Assembly: GCA_041398825.1 (NCBI GenBank)
Contig: JAWKTX010000004.1
Span: 62,001 to 126,000, forward strand
Length of the DNA: 64,000 bases
Reading direction: 5' to 3'
Origin: Planctomycetaceae bacterium
GTDB taxonomy: Bacteria > Planctomycetota > Planctomycetia > Planctomycetales > Planctomycetaceae
This document shows positions 26,606-36,662 of the stretch, piece by piece (positions within the stretch are counted from its first letter, which is position 1; every line of letters begins with the position of its first letter). The notes under the pieces were generated by a model. That model ran no database searches. It had not been told where the DNA came from and was given only the letters and a program-made list of their open reading frames with translations. The translations under genes were made by a program, and so were the position numbers.

Positions 26606-28351
26606 ATGAATGTGGCGAAACCTCAACAGAGAAATACAGTGCCTCACGCGACTCTTCTCGTCATTAATGGCTCGAACCGCGGCAACCGTTATGAAGTTGT
26701 CAGTGGAAGTGACTGCATCATTGGACGCAGCGTCGGAAGCACAATCCGACTGGATGACAGCGAAGTATCGCGCCAGCACGCACGCATCTCCTTCGATGGC
26801 ACCGACTATCGCATTGTGGACCTGAATAGTGCAAACGGAACTCAGCTGAATGGTCAGTCGATCGACGAATCTGCTCTTCGAAACGGCGACAGTATTCGAA
26901 TGGGAGCCACTCTGCTGACATTTCAGACGGCAACCAGCAGTTACGCGCGTGTCGCCACCGGCGACCACATTCATTTCATCGATGATACACCGTCGGCTCA
27001 GCATTCGGCTATCGTCCAGAAAGTTCGTGCAGATCAGTCATCAATTGTTGGGATCAGTGCGAACCAGTTTGGAATGGATCTTCTGTACAAGGTGGCGGAA
27101 GAATTGGTGACCCCCGCTCATACGCTGGAAACGCTGTTGCAGCGTATTCTGGAATTGACGATGCAGTCATTCGGTGCAGACCGAGGGTGTGTCCTGCTTC
27201 GCGATCCCATTGGTTCGGAACTGACCGCGATCGCTTTTTTCAATCGGAACAGCGCCGGCGATCCCCGTACCGCGAGAATGCCGGTGTCACGGTCGATCAC
27301 CGAATATGTACTGCGTTCGGGGCAGGCCGTCCGTACCTCGGACGCTTTGCTCGATGATCGTTTCGGTGGTGGGCACAGTATTGTCTCGTCGGGAATCAGC
27401 GAAGCCATCTGTGCACCGATGAGAGGCCGTTCAGAGCTGTTGGGCGTTTTTTATATCGATACGACCACATCCCGCGATATGACGTCCGCCACGGCACGGC
27501 AACGTCTGACGGACGATCATTTGCGAGCCATGCTCACGGTCGCTCGTCAGGCCGCACTTGCAATAGAATCACGGCAGTTTCAGGATGCACTGCTGAAAGC
27601 AGAACGATTTGCCGCGATGGGACAGACCATCACGGTGCTCAGCCATCACATCAAGAATATTCTTCAGGGAGTGCGTGGTGGCAGCTACCTGATTCAAATG
27701 GGGCTCGACCAGGAAAAGGATGATCTCATTCGCCAGGGTTGGGGAATTGTCGAACGCAACCAGACTCGAATCTACGATCTGGTCATGGATATGTTGTCCT
27801 TCAGCAAGGACCGAGTCCCTTCGCTGAAAGCATCTGATCTGAATCGCGTGATGACAGAAGTGGCTGAGCTGGCGAAGTCACGAGCCGAAGAATGTGACGT
27901 GAGTTTTGAATTTCGTCCGGCTCCGGACCTGCCAACAACGATGTTCGATCCGGAAGGCATCCATCGGGCGGTACTGAACATTGTTTCCAACGCAATTGAC
28001 GCGGTGGATGGCATGGAACGCGGCGCGGTTGTCATGCAGACCGGCTACGATCGTCAGGCTGATATGATGATTGTGGCGGTCAGCGACAACGGTCCGGGAA
28101 TTCCGGAGGAGCAGCGAGCTGCGGTGTTTAATGTTTTCGAATCGTCCAAGGGCTCACGTGGCACAGGTATAGGATTGCCTGTCAGTCGAAAGATTCTTCG
28201 TGAACATGGGGGACGCATCCGGATTGAAGGCGGACCGGGAGAAGGGACGCGATTTGTGCTCAGCTGGCCGCGTGGAAATCCCGTCACAATCGACCTGACC
28301 CAGTCAGGTTTATCGGTGCAGTCGGACGAAAGCTCCGTCATTCGCCAGTAG
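26606..28351 (+). CDS. Soluble FHA-GAF sensor histidine kinase
   Basis: A 581-residue protein without membrane segments. An N-terminal FHA domain (about 18-105; GSNRGNRYEV, IIGRSVGSTIRLDDSEVSRQHARI, DLNSANGTQLNG) would bind phosphothreonine, a GAF domain (about 150-320) could bind a small ligand, and the C-terminus is a histidine kinase: phosphoacceptor in LSHHIKNILQGVRGG and a GHKL ATPase with N-box NIVSNAIDAV, G1 DNGPGIP and G2 GTGIGLPVS. FHA input links Ser/Thr kinase signalling, abundant in planctomycetes, to a two-component output. No response regulator gene is adjacent. The ATG at 26606 is chosen; an in-frame TTG lies at 26573. Confidence 0.88.
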   Translation: MNVAKPQQRNTVPHATLLVINGSNRGNRYEVVSGSDCIIGRSVGSTIRLDDSEVSRQHARISFDGTDYRIVDLNSANGTQLNGQSIDESALRNGDSIRMGATLLTFQTATSSYARVATGDHIHFIDDTPSAQHSAIVQKVRADQSSIVGISANQFGMDLLYKVAEELVTPAHTLETLLQRILELTMQSFGADRGCVLLRDPIGSELTAIAFFNRNSAGDPRTARMPVSRSITEYVLRSGQAVRTSDALLDDRFGGGHSIVSSGISEAICAPMRGRSELLGVFYIDTTTSRDMTSATARQRLTDDHLRAMLTVARQAALAIESRQFQDALLKAERFAAMGQTITVLSHHIKNILQGVRGGSYLIQMGLDQEKDDLIRQGWGIVERNQTRIYDLVMDMLSFSKDRVPSLKASDLNRVMTEVAELAKSRAEECDVSFEFRPAPDLPTTMFDPEGIHRAVLNIVSNAIDAVDGMERGAVVMQTGYDRQADMMIVAVSDNGPGIPEEQRAAVFNVFESSKGSRGTGIGLPVSRKILREHGGRIRIEGGPGEGTRFVLSWPRGNPVTIDLTQSGLSVQSDESSVIRQ

Positions 28352-28517
28352 GAAAACAATCACATCAGGGACCAATCCTTCCCAACATCCGGGAAATGGC
28401 AATTGGAAAGAAGTCTTTTCGCGTACTATACTTGCGTAGTGTGTTTACCCGCCGAATCTCCCCACCCACGGAACACTCTGTTCCAGCATCATCGTTCGCA
28501 AGTTGAACAAATCTCGC

Positions 28518-31376
28518 ATGCCACCATCGTTTCAGTGTCCAAACTGCGGATTTTCATTCCGTGCCGAAGAACGTTTTCTCGGTGCCGTCGTCTCGTGTCC
28601 GGCGCCTGGGTGCGGGAAGCGTATGCGTTTAGGTAAGGCCCGCACGGCCAGTGCCGACACGAAAGCCGGTGCTTCGCCATCGAGAGTCAGAAGGCTGCCC
28701 TCAGGAGTGGCTATCCGATCATCTGTGAAATCCCATTCCACCGAAGAGTTCGACGGACGTGCTTCTGCGAATCGCCCACAGCGAGTGGTGCGCGAGGGTG
28801 TTCCGAAGTCGCGACCCTCAGGCTCAGGACAAGGGTCGAAATCGTCGGGATGGAAGCCTGCTGTTTTCAGTTGTCTTGCGACATTGTTTGTTGGTGCATT
28901 TGCCGGATGGTCCTACTTGTCAGCAGACGCCAACTCTTCCTCCAAAGCAGCGTCCAGCAACACGGGAAGAAACATCAGTGTTACGGCCGGAAACTCACCG
29001 TCACATCGGAATACCCTTCCCGGTTCGATCGATGATGCAATTCTGACTGTCGCTGCCAGTCCCGCGAACAGCAACTCATCGTCATCTGTTCCGTCGCCGC
29101 AGGAGATCGCGAAAGAAAATCAGCGCCGCGCATGGGTCTCAGACACGGCCGTGCCGTTCCTGAACAAATACTGCGTCGATTGTCATGGCCCCGATGAACA
29201 AAGCGCGGGGATCACGCTGGACGGACTGCAGTCTCCGGACCAGTTCCTGACGGAACGGAAGAACTGGGAACGCGTCTATCGGATGGTGAATGCTGGTGCG
29301 ATGCCTCCATCCGGCCACGATCCGTTTCCAACAACTGACGAACTCAGTTCGATGGCCGAGGGACTTTATGACGAACTCTACAACTTCGACTGCGAGCTTG
29401 AGTATCATGCCGGTCGGCCGACCGTTCAGCGGCTCAACCGAGCGGAATACAACAATACAATCCGCGATTTGTTTGGAATCGACATTAAGCCGGCCGCTGA
29501 GTTTCCTCAGGATGATGTCGGCGAAGGATTCGATAACATCGGCGACGTGCTGAGCCTTCCGCCACTGCTGATGGAAAAGTACCTGGACGCAGCAGAGAAA
29601 GTTTCCGAGGCTGTTATCGATCTTCGGGATTTTTCGAAACCTCAGGTCCGTAAATTCAGAGGCCCGGAACTTACCTCGTCCCTGGGAACAAAAGCCGACG
29701 GCCGAGGCTTTGTTATGCTGCAGACCAATGGCAGCGTCTCCACTCAATTTGAAGCTCCTGCCGACGGTCGATATCGAATTCGAGTCGAATGTACAGCGCA
29801 TCAGGCGGGACCGGACAAGCCGAGGATGGCAGTGCGCAGTGACGAGCACACCCTGTTCGAATTTGATATCGCCGAGGGCCGCCGACCGGAATGGAATGAG
29901 CAAACCGTTGATCTGAAGAAAGGCCTGCAAACGATTTCGGCCGCCTTCCTGAATGACTTCTTCGATGCAAATGCCGAAGACGGTCGAAAAGATCGCAATG
30001 CGATGGTTCGAACAATCGAGATCGTCGGTCCGGAAGGTGGAATGGAACCGGAATGGCATGATGTGCATCGCAGGTTTGTCACGATCCGCCCGAGCGAAAC
30101 GGTCAGTGTTCAGGAGGCTGCCTCTCAGGTGCTGACGCCAATTCTTCGGAAAGCATTCCGTCGACGCATCACGGAAGATGAAGTGGCCAGATTTGCTTCG
30201 CTGACAGATCGGTATGTCAATGAAATGGGAGAGTCGTACGACTACGGACTGTCAATTGCGTTGCAGGCAATTCTGGTGTCGCCCGATTTCCTGTTCCGCA
30301 TCGAACCCGATCCGGCAGAGGGGCAATCCGAACGTTCTCTGACGGCCTTCGAAGTCGCATCACGGCTCTCGTACTTTCTTTGGAGCAGCATGCCCGATGA
30401 TGAATTACTGACGCTCGCCGAAAACGAGCGATTGCTGGACCATGATATCCTTCGCCAGCAAATTGCTCGCATGCTGAAGAACGAAAAGGCCTCATCGCTC
30501 AGTGCGAATTTCGCATCGCAGTGGCTGAACCTCCGAAACCTCAAGGACGTTCGTCCGAACCCGGATGTCTTCCCTGAATTTGATGACGCATTGCGATCCG
30601 CAATGGCTTCAGAGACGGAGGCATTGTTTCGGGCTGTCGTCAATGAGAATCGTTCAGTAGATGACTTTCTGATGGCGGACTTTACATTCGTCAACGAGCG
30701 TCTGGCGAAACATTACGGCATATCGGGCGTGAGCGGTGATGGCTTTGTTCGAGTCTCTCTGGACGGGACAAATCGGGCAGGTGTCCTGACTCATGCCAGC
30801 ATTTTGACACTGACGTCCAATCCGGCTCGCACAAGCCCCGTGAAACGTGGAAAATGGATCATGGAGAATATTCTTGGAGAAGCCCCACCGCCACCTCCAC
30901 CGGCGGTGCCGGAACTGGAAGCGACGGCGAAAGCTTCACCGGGGCTAAGCCTCCGGGAACAACTGGCACTTCACAGAGCGGATCCAGGTTGTGCCTCCTG
31001 TCACAAGACGATGGATCCCCTGGGACTTGGACTCGAAAACTTTGACGCGGTGGGACGGTGGCGTGAAACCGACGGCGATAAAGCCGTGGATGCCTCCGGA
31101 GAACTCCCGTCCGGCGAAAAATTTCAGGGGTCTCTGGAATTAATGGGGATCCTGAATGCCCGAAAGCAACAGTTTCACCGGGCCCTGACGGAGCGTATGA
31201 TGGTATACGCTCTGGGACGTGGTCTGGAGTATTACGATAAATGTGTTGTTGACGAGACTGTAAAAACCATGAATCAGCACGGCAATCGTTTCTCTTCGTT
31301 GATCGAAGGGATCGTTCTGTCCGATTCATTTCTAAAGAGAAGCCGGACACGCGACAAAGCGATTGCTTCCAATTGA
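28518..31376 (+). CDS. Zn-ribbon, membrane-anchored cytochrome protein (DUF1587/1595/1592/1588/1585)
   Basis: A 952-residue protein. Residues 6-40 form a zinc ribbon (CPNCGFSFRAEERFLGAVVSCPAPGC); one membrane segment lies at about 114-134. A PSCyt1-like haem domain (CVDCH near 218) follows, then DUF1587 (RPTVQRLNRAEYNNTIRDLFGID), a beta-rich segment, DUF1595, DUF1592 (ASRLSYFLWSSMPDDEL), DUF1588 with a second haem motif CASCH near 825, and DUF1585 at the end. The ribbon should be in the cytoplasm and the rest in the periplasm. The family is planctomycete-typical and its reaction is unknown. It is 41 bases upstream of its DUF1552 partner, the usual pairing. Confidence 0.9.
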   Translation: MPPSFQCPNCGFSFRAEERFLGAVVSCPAPGCGKRMRLGKARTASADTKAGASPSRVRRLPSGVAIRSSVKSHSTEEFDGRASANRPQRVVREGVPKSRPSGSGQGSKSSGWKPAVFSCLATLFVGAFAGWSYLSADANSSSKAASSNTGRNISVTAGNSPSHRNTLPGSIDDAILTVAASPANSNSSSSVPSPQEIAKENQRRAWVSDTAVPFLNKYCVDCHGPDEQSAGITLDGLQSPDQFLTERKNWERVYRMVNAGAMPPSGHDPFPTTDELSSMAEGLYDELYNFDCELEYHAGRPTVQRLNRAEYNNTIRDLFGIDIKPAAEFPQDDVGEGFDNIGDVLSLPPLLMEKYLDAAEKVSEAVIDLRDFSKPQVRKFRGPELTSSLGTKADGRGFVMLQTNGSVSTQFEAPADGRYRIRVECTAHQAGPDKPRMAVRSDEHTLFEFDIAEGRRPEWNEQTVDLKKGLQTISAAFLNDFFDANAEDGRKDRNAMVRTIEIVGPEGGMEPEWHDVHRRFVTIRPSETVSVQEAASQVLTPILRKAFRRRITEDEVARFASLTDRYVNEMGESYDYGLSIALQAILVSPDFLFRIEPDPAEGQSERSLTAFEVASRLSYFLWSSMPDDELLTLAENERLLDHDILRQQIARMLKNEKASSLSANFASQWLNLRNLKDVRPNPDVFPEFDDALRSAMASETEALFRAVVNENRSVDDFLMADFTFVNERLAKHYGISGVSGDGFVRVSLDGTNRAGVLTHASILTLTSNPARTSPVKRGKWIMENILGEAPPPPPPAVPELEATAKASPGLSLREQLALHRADPGCASCHKTMDPLGLGLENFDAVGRWRETDGDKAVDASGELPSGEKFQGSLELMGILNARKQQFHRALTERMMVYALGRGLEYYDKCVVDETVKTMNQHGNRFSSLIEGIVLSDSFLKRSRTRDKAIASN

Positions 31377-31417
31377 CTCTCCCGCCTGCAGAAACCTCCC
31401 ACCACAAGGCTTGCCAA

Positions 31418-32761
31418 ATGACCTCTCGATTTTCATTGAACCGTCGGTCGGTGCTCCGCGGAATTGGAACCGGCCTGTCTCTACCCCTGCTCGACATCAT
31501 GCAGCCGGCGGCGCGTGCATCACTAGCCGGTGGAGCTGCTGCGGGGGCCAATGCAGCCAATGTGCGAATGGCATGCTTGTTCTTTGCCAACGGGGCAATC
31601 ATGCCCGAATGGAAGCCGACGGGTGAAGGTCGGGACTTTCAGTTTTCAAAGTCGCTCGAACCACTGGAAGCATTCCGGGACGATTTAAATATCCTGGGTG
31701 GTCTGGCCCAACACCATGCTCGCGCAAACGGTGATGGTGCCGGCGACCACGCTCGAAACGCCAGTGCATTCCTGACAGGCGCTCAGCCCCGTAAGACGTC
31801 CGGCGCGGATATCAGCGTCGGAATCTCAATCGACCAGGCCGTCGCTGCGCAAGTCGGCAGTCAAACACGGTTGCCATCAATCGAACTCGGTATTGACCGC
31901 GGCCGAAATGCGGGAAGCTGCGACTCCGGTTACAGTTGTGCCTATTCAAGCAACATTTCGTGGAAGTCTGCCAGCACGCCTTGTTCCAAGGAAGTCAATC
32001 CGCGGGCAGCTTTCGAACGATTATTCGGAAGCCCGGAAACTGCGGCAGACATGGAACGGCGCATTCGCAATCGCAAAAGCATCCTCGACTTCGTTGCTGA
32101 CGACGCCCGACGACTGAACCGCAATCTGGGCAGTTCGGATCGACAGAAACTGGATGAATACTTCACAAGCGTTCGCGAAATCGAAGAGCGCGTCGCGCGG
32201 GCGGCTTCCGGCCCGAAAGAGATCCCGGAACTTGCCTTACCAGAAGGCGTGCCTGCAGAACTGCCGGAACACATGCGATTGATGTTCGATATTATTGTGC
32301 TGGCGTTTCAGACGAATTGCACACGCGTTGCAACTCTGATGATTGCGGACGCTGGCAGTAACAGAACGTATCCGGAGATCGGCGTTAAGAATGGTCATCA
32401 CGAACTGTCTCATCATCGCAATGATGAAGAGATGATGAAGCAGATTGCCAAAATCGACCGCTACCTGGTCGAACAATTCGCCTACTTCCTGCAGCGGATG
32501 AAATCCGTCCGGGAAGGCGATCGGACACTGCTGGACAACAGCATGATCCTTTACGGGAGTGCCATAGCGGACGGCAATCGACACAACCACCACGATTTGC
32601 CAATCATCCTGGCTGGCAAGGGTGGCGGCTCGATCGAAACTGGTCGTCACATAGTGATGAAGGAAGAAACTCCGCTGAACAATCTGTTTCTCGGAATGTC
32701 CCAGCGAATGGGTGTTTCGATCGACCGTTTGGGAGACAGCACCGGCATCCTGGAGCTTTAG
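31418..32761 (+). CDS. DUF1552 exported protein
   Basis: A 447-residue protein with a Tat-like signal (NRRSVLRGIGTGLSLPLLD, residues 8-26), then the DUF1552 domain (MACLFFANGAIMPEWKPTGEG, QHHARANGDGAGDHARNASAFLTG, SIDQAVAAQVG, ELSHHRND, ILYGSAIADGNRHNHHDLPI). DUF1552 is fold-related to the alkaline-phosphatase/sulfatase-like DUF1501 group, with conserved His/Asp residues probably binding metal. It almost always accompanies a DUF1587-DUF1592 cytochrome protein, as here. The Tat signal suggests folding with a cofactor before export. The ATG at 31418 begins the signal; the longer frame from 31373 overlaps the upstream gene and is less likely. Confidence 0.9.
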   Translation: MTSRFSLNRRSVLRGIGTGLSLPLLDIMQPAARASLAGGAAAGANAANVRMACLFFANGAIMPEWKPTGEGRDFQFSKSLEPLEAFRDDLNILGGLAQHHARANGDGAGDHARNASAFLTGAQPRKTSGADISVGISIDQAVAAQVGSQTRLPSIELGIDRGRNAGSCDSGYSCAYSSNISWKSASTPCSKEVNPRAAFERLFGSPETAADMERRIRNRKSILDFVADDARRLNRNLGSSDRQKLDEYFTSVREIEERVARAASGPKEIPELALPEGVPAELPEHMRLMFDIIVLAFQTNCTRVATLMIADAGSNRTYPEIGVKNGHHELSHHRNDEEMMKQIAKIDRYLVEQFAYFLQRMKSVREGDRTLLDNSMILYGSAIADGNRHNHHDLPIILAGKGGGSIETGRHIVMKEETPLNNLFLGMSQRMGVSIDRLGDSTGILEL

Positions 32762-32970
32762 TCTGTCAGGGGAATCCGCAGTTGATCAGAGCGGCAGAAC
32801 GGGCGTCAGATGATTTTGACTGAATCGTATCAGACGCCCGACGCTTTTTCGGAGATCGAGCGAGAGGTCGTGCCCCTTTCAGCAACGCCCCACATTGCTG
32901 GTAGCGGTGGTGGACACTACGGACCGACGCTGCCAGCACCGTCCATGCTTCCAGCTGCAATAATGCGACT

Positions 32971-33174
32971 TCAGGCGACGCTCTGATCTTCGTGTACGCC
33001 GAATTCGCCATCGTAGTGGCAGTCCAGCACGATCTGTTCACCGCAGCGACAGCGGATGTTAATCTCGATGATATCTCCGGTTTCAGGATCCGTTTCGACT
33101 GAGACTTCGGGAACTTCGTTTCCGCAACGAATCCTGTCGGCGAGGGGAGACGACCCGTCCGCTGAATCGAACAT
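32971..33174 (-). CDS. Small Cys-containing protein downstream of fliA
   Basis: A 67-residue acidic protein. The second half reads ETDPETGDIIEINIRCRCGEQIVLDCHYD; with the earlier IRCGNE there are four Cys that could bind one zinc. I know no function. It is the last gene of the flagellar operon direction, 105 bases after fliA, and may be cotranscribed. A longer overlapping frame on the same strand (32766-33233) has no such coherent composition. Confidence 0.5.
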   Translation of the reverse strand: MFDSADGSSPLADRIRCGNEVPEVSVETDPETGDIIEINIRCRCGEQIVLDCHYDGEFGVHEDQSVA

Positions 33175-33279
33175 TGTTGCCGGAAAGAACTGAGCTGACG
33201 GAGCGAGCGTTCATTGGAATCATCCCTGATCAAGAATTCAGAGCCAGGATTGTCAACACAAAGTTCTTACACGGGCGTG

Positions 33280-34008
33280 TCAGGAAACGTCGCTCATCAT
33301 TCGAATGATTGAGGTCCGTAGTCGCAATTCGGCTTCGGCCAGCAGGCGCGAAACTCGAGATTCTGAAAGCTCAAGAACCTCACCAATTTCCTTCATCCGC
33401 ATGTCTTCGTAGTGGTACATGGCCACAGCATTTCGCATGTTATCAGGGAGCTGAGAAATCGCTTCAATAAGAATTTCTCGCTGTTCCATCTGAAATGATG
33501 CAGCTTCACCATCCAGGATTCGATCGTCCGGATTCGGGATCTCGCAGAGTTCGTCTGTCCAGTTTTCGGGCCTTGTTAGACGAATAGCAGCCAGGCACTC
33601 TTCCACGTGATCGATGGACAGCCCGGTCGCTGCAGAGATTTTTTCAGATGTCAGAGGGAGTTCAATGTCGGCCGACTTCTCGCGGATCAACGCCCACGTC
33701 TGCAGCATTTTCTGAGGAAGTGGGCAGTTGCGACGCAGCTCATCAACAATCGCACCTTTGATGCGACGATACGCGAACGTTGTGAAGGCTACACCGCGTG
33801 TCGGATCAAATTGACCAGCTGCTTCCACGAGGCCAAGGATACCCGCAGACTCCAGATTTTCGCTGTCCACATGTTCCGGCAACGAGCCCAGCATGCGACC
33901 GAGGATGTGGCGCACGAAGGAGAGATGCTCCAGGATCAGCTGGTCTCTCAGGTCTGCTCTGCACACCTTGTGGTATGCACGGACTGCGGATTGAATTCCT
34001 GCGCTCAT
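33280..34008 (-). CDS. fliA: RNA polymerase sigma factor FliA (sigma-28)
   Basis: A 242-residue sigma-70-family factor of the flagellar group. Region 2 is visible as HLSFVRHILGRMLGSLPEHVDSENLESAGILGLVEAAGQFDPTRGVAFTTFAYRRIKGAIVDELR, region 3 in the middle, and region 4 as AISQLPDNMRNAVAMYHYEDMRMKEIGEVLELSESRVSRLLAEAELRLR. FliA directs late flagellar gene transcription and is controlled by FlgM. No flgM is seen beside it. It follows a small membrane protein gene in the flagellar operon. Confidence 0.93.
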   Translation of the reverse strand: MSAGIQSAVRAYHKVCRADLRDQLILEHLSFVRHILGRMLGSLPEHVDSENLESAGILGLVEAAGQFDPTRGVAFTTFAYRRIKGAIVDELRRNCPLPQKMLQTWALIREKSADIELPLTSEKISAATGLSIDHVEECLAAIRLTRPENWTDELCEIPNPDDRILDGEAASFQMEQREILIEAISQLPDNMRNAVAMYHYEDMRMKEIGEVLELSESRVSRLLAEAELRLRTSIIRMMSDVS

Positions 34009-34047
34009 CAGTTCCCGCCATACTTTCGCTGATGCAAACGATGCTGG

Positions 34048-34266
34048 TTAGTCATCTGAGTCCTGCCCCGGATCGGAGGTCACCACGATCCAAACCAAAG
34101 CCCTTACAAAGAATGCTGTCAGTAATCCCGTCGCTGTTGAGCGGATAACGATCTCTGCCGGAGCCATTTGCCGAAACAGGCCGAACAGAACGACAAAGCA
34201 GCTCAGGAGAAGACCGATCACCCGGCCCCATGGCTGCTGATGCAGACTGCTGATTTCCTGATCCAT
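34048..34266 (-). CDS. Small membrane protein between flhA and fliA
   Basis: A 72-residue protein with two hydrophobic segments (about 15-31 and 44-62) and an acidic tail. It sits in the position where flhF/flhG-type genes occur in other flagellar loci, but shows no GTPase or ATPase motif. Function unknown; it could help the export apparatus. It stops 39 bases before fliA. Confidence 0.65.
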   Translation of the reverse strand: MDQEISSLHQQPWGRVIGLLLSCFVVLFGLFRQMAPAEIVIRSTATGLLTAFFVRALVWIVVTSDPGQDSDD

Positions 34267-34408
34267 AAATGGGCACCACTTGGAACATCCATATTCTCAG
34301 CTCGTTCCACGAACAAACTGATCCATCCACTTTTCAGACGCTTTGATCAAAGAGAGAGAAGTCGAATGCGATGTTGATATACGGCCTCGAGTCCCTTCTA
34401 TTAGTATG

Positions 34409-36598
34409 TCACGCAGCCTCGCGTTTCGTCGGACTGATCTCCCCCGTATTTACCCTTCCCTGTGTCGGTTCATTCGTTGCATTCGGTCCGACGATGTCAT
34501 CGTGCTGAAGAATGACAACGGAATCGATTACTATATCACTGGGTATTTCCTGGTAGGCAACGATTCCCAGGTCAGGAGTTGTCCTGGCAAGAAGCCGTCG
34601 AACCGGTCTCCGGAGAGATTGATCGACCAAAAGTGCCAATGGCTGTTGTCTACGTTCAGAATCTTTCCATGCCTTGCCAACTGCTTCGATCAATCGCGTC
34701 AATGGTACAGCTCCCAGTGCCAGTTGATCCTGATTTACGGACTGACGCATGCGGGTATCCAGGCGGGGGTCAATCGCAATGACGCGGAGGCGACCATCAA
34801 CGCCGCGAAAACGTTCGCAAACCAGACGGCCAAGATCGACACGGACAAAATCCGTTAGCTCCTCCGGGGTCTTACACGACGGTGCATGATTGATGATAGA
34901 TTCGAGTATCAGAGCAATGTCAGACAGTGGAATCCGATCTTCGGCCAGTTGAACAAGCACCTGATGAAGCGTTCCCATGCGAATGGTCTCCGGCTTGATC
35001 TCATCTACGATGGTGGGAGCAAATTCACGTGCTCGATCCAGAATCTGTTTCAGCGCTTCTCGCGTCAGTAACTCGTGTCCATAACGCTTCAGAATTTCAC
35101 CCAGGTGCGTAATCAGGACACTGAGCGGATCCACAACCGTACAACCCTGCATCTCTGCAGTGCGACGATTTTCATCAGCGATCCATCGCGCATCGAGTCC
35201 AAAAGCAGGCTCTGTTGTTGCTTCACCCGAGACGTTGACAGCCTTGGAATCCGGCAGAATCGCCAGCATCAGGTCCGTACGAAGCTCGGCCCCCGCCACC
35301 TTTCGGCCAGCGATAAGAATCCGGTACTCTTCCGGATTCAAAGACAGGTTGCTGTGAACCCGCATCGGTGGAACCCAAAGGCCATTCAACTTCGAAAACT
35401 CGCGTCGAAGCGCCGTAATACGTTCGGACAGTCCTTTGACTCGCTTGCTCTGAATGTATGGAACCAGTCGAGAACCGACTTCAACCACAGCACGTTCGGT
35501 CAGGAGAAATTCATCCAGGTAGCGGTCATCATCAGGTTCTTCGCCAGCCACATTGTTACTGATCCCGCCTCCGCCTCCTGGAGGCGTCGGTTGCCCAGGA
35601 TGGTGATCGCTCGGATCTTCGTCCTGCGCCGTCAACTTCTTCCGTGAACTGAGGACCCCCAAATACATGGCGCCGGCGACGCCCAGAAATGGCAGCTTGG
35701 GAAGGCCCGGCATCAGACTGATCACCACAAGTAATGTCGCGCCAACCCAAACGGGACGTTCAGATGCCAGCATCTGGGTCTTGATTTCATCCCCCAGACT
35801 GTCGTCGGATGAGGTTTTGGTCACCAGAAGTCCCGCCGTTGTGGCAATGATCAGGGCGGGAATCTGTGAAACAAGTCCATCTCCAACTGTCAGGATCGAG
35901 TAGGTCTTGATGGATTCACCAAATGACATTCCTCGCGAAATGCCCACGATCACGCCGCCGACCAGGTTCACCCCGGTGACGATCAATCCGGCAACTGCAT
36001 CACCTCGAACAAACTTGCTGGCCCCATCCATCGCACCATAGAATTCTGTCTCCCGCGAAAGCTCCTCACGACGTCTGCGTGCTTCCTTGTCATCGATCGA
36101 ACCCGCGTTCAGTTCTCCATCAATCGCCATCTGCTTTCCGGGCATGGCATCCAGAGTAAAGCGTGCCGAGACTTCTGAAATTCGGCCGGCACCTTTCGTG
36201 ACAACCATGAACTGCACGACGACCAGAATCAGAAAAACAACCAGCCCAACAACCAGATTTCCGCCCACAACATAATTGCCAAAGGCGGTCACGATGTGGC
36301 CGGCATCACCCTCCAGCAGAATCAGGCGCGTCGTGGCAATATTCATCGCGACGCGGTAAAGCGTCAGCAAAAGAAGCAGCGACGGGAATACTGTCAGATC
36401 CAGTGCCCGGCGGGCACTAAGCGTCACCAGCAGCAGAAGCGTTGTGATTCCAAGGTTGCCCGCAAGCAGCACATCCAGCAGCCATTGCGGCAATGGCACG
36501 AGCATGATGACAAGCACAAACAGCATCGCAAGAGACAATGCTGTTTCGCTCTTCAGCGAAAGAAAACCGCCGGGCTTATTGATACTGGGTTGAGTCAT
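34409..36598 (-). CDS. flhA: Flagellar export protein FlhA
   Basis: A 729-residue inner-membrane component of the flagellar type III export gate. The N-terminal half has eight membrane segments and the conserved FHIPEP region (LYRVAMNIATTRLILL, GKQMAIDGELNAG, RGDAVAGLIVTGVNLVGGVIVG, GDGLVSQIPALIIATTAGLLVTK). The C-terminal half is the cytoplasmic nonamer-forming domain that receives export substrates (PRRLIAIDP-like VIAIDPRLDTRMRQSV near the end). The length is normal. A Gly-rich, acidic insert (about residues 330-365) lies in the linker between the two halves. It directly follows fliP. Confidence 0.96.
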   Translation of the reverse strand: MTQPSINKPGGFLSLKSETALSLAMLFVLVIMLVPLPQWLLDVLLAGNLGITTLLLLVTLSARRALDLTVFPSLLLLLTLYRVAMNIATTRLILLEGDAGHIVTAFGNYVVGGNLVVGLVVFLILVVVQFMVVTKGAGRISEVSARFTLDAMPGKQMAIDGELNAGSIDDKEARRRREELSRETEFYGAMDGASKFVRGDAVAGLIVTGVNLVGGVIVGISRGMSFGESIKTYSILTVGDGLVSQIPALIIATTAGLLVTKTSSDDSLGDEIKTQMLASERPVWVGATLLVVISLMPGLPKLPFLGVAGAMYLGVLSSRKKLTAQDEDPSDHHPGQPTPPGGGGGISNNVAGEEPDDDRYLDEFLLTERAVVEVGSRLVPYIQSKRVKGLSERITALRREFSKLNGLWVPPMRVHSNLSLNPEEYRILIAGRKVAGAELRTDLMLAILPDSKAVNVSGEATTEPAFGLDARWIADENRRTAEMQGCTVVDPLSVLITHLGEILKRYGHELLTREALKQILDRAREFAPTIVDEIKPETIRMGTLHQVLVQLAEDRIPLSDIALILESIINHAPSCKTPEELTDFVRVDLGRLVCERFRGVDGRLRVIAIDPRLDTRMRQSVNQDQLALGAVPLTRLIEAVGKAWKDSERRQQPLALLVDQSLRRPVRRLLARTTPDLGIVAYQEIPSDIVIDSVVILQHDDIVGPNATNEPTQGRVNTGEISPTKREAA

Positions 36599-36662
36599 TG
36601 CGGGAGCAAATGTCTATTAAAGAACGAACACTTCAGACGGCTGATTCGCCTTCCGGACGCGG

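Noticed and set aside
29139..30068. 309-codon open frame antisense to the DUF1587 cytochrome gene
   Set aside because: No coherent domain; the plus-strand gene accounts for the coding signal.
32766..33233. 155-codon minus-strand frame overlapping the small Cys protein
   Set aside because: The shorter frame 32971-33174 has acidic, Cys-patterned, protein-like composition; the long one looks random.
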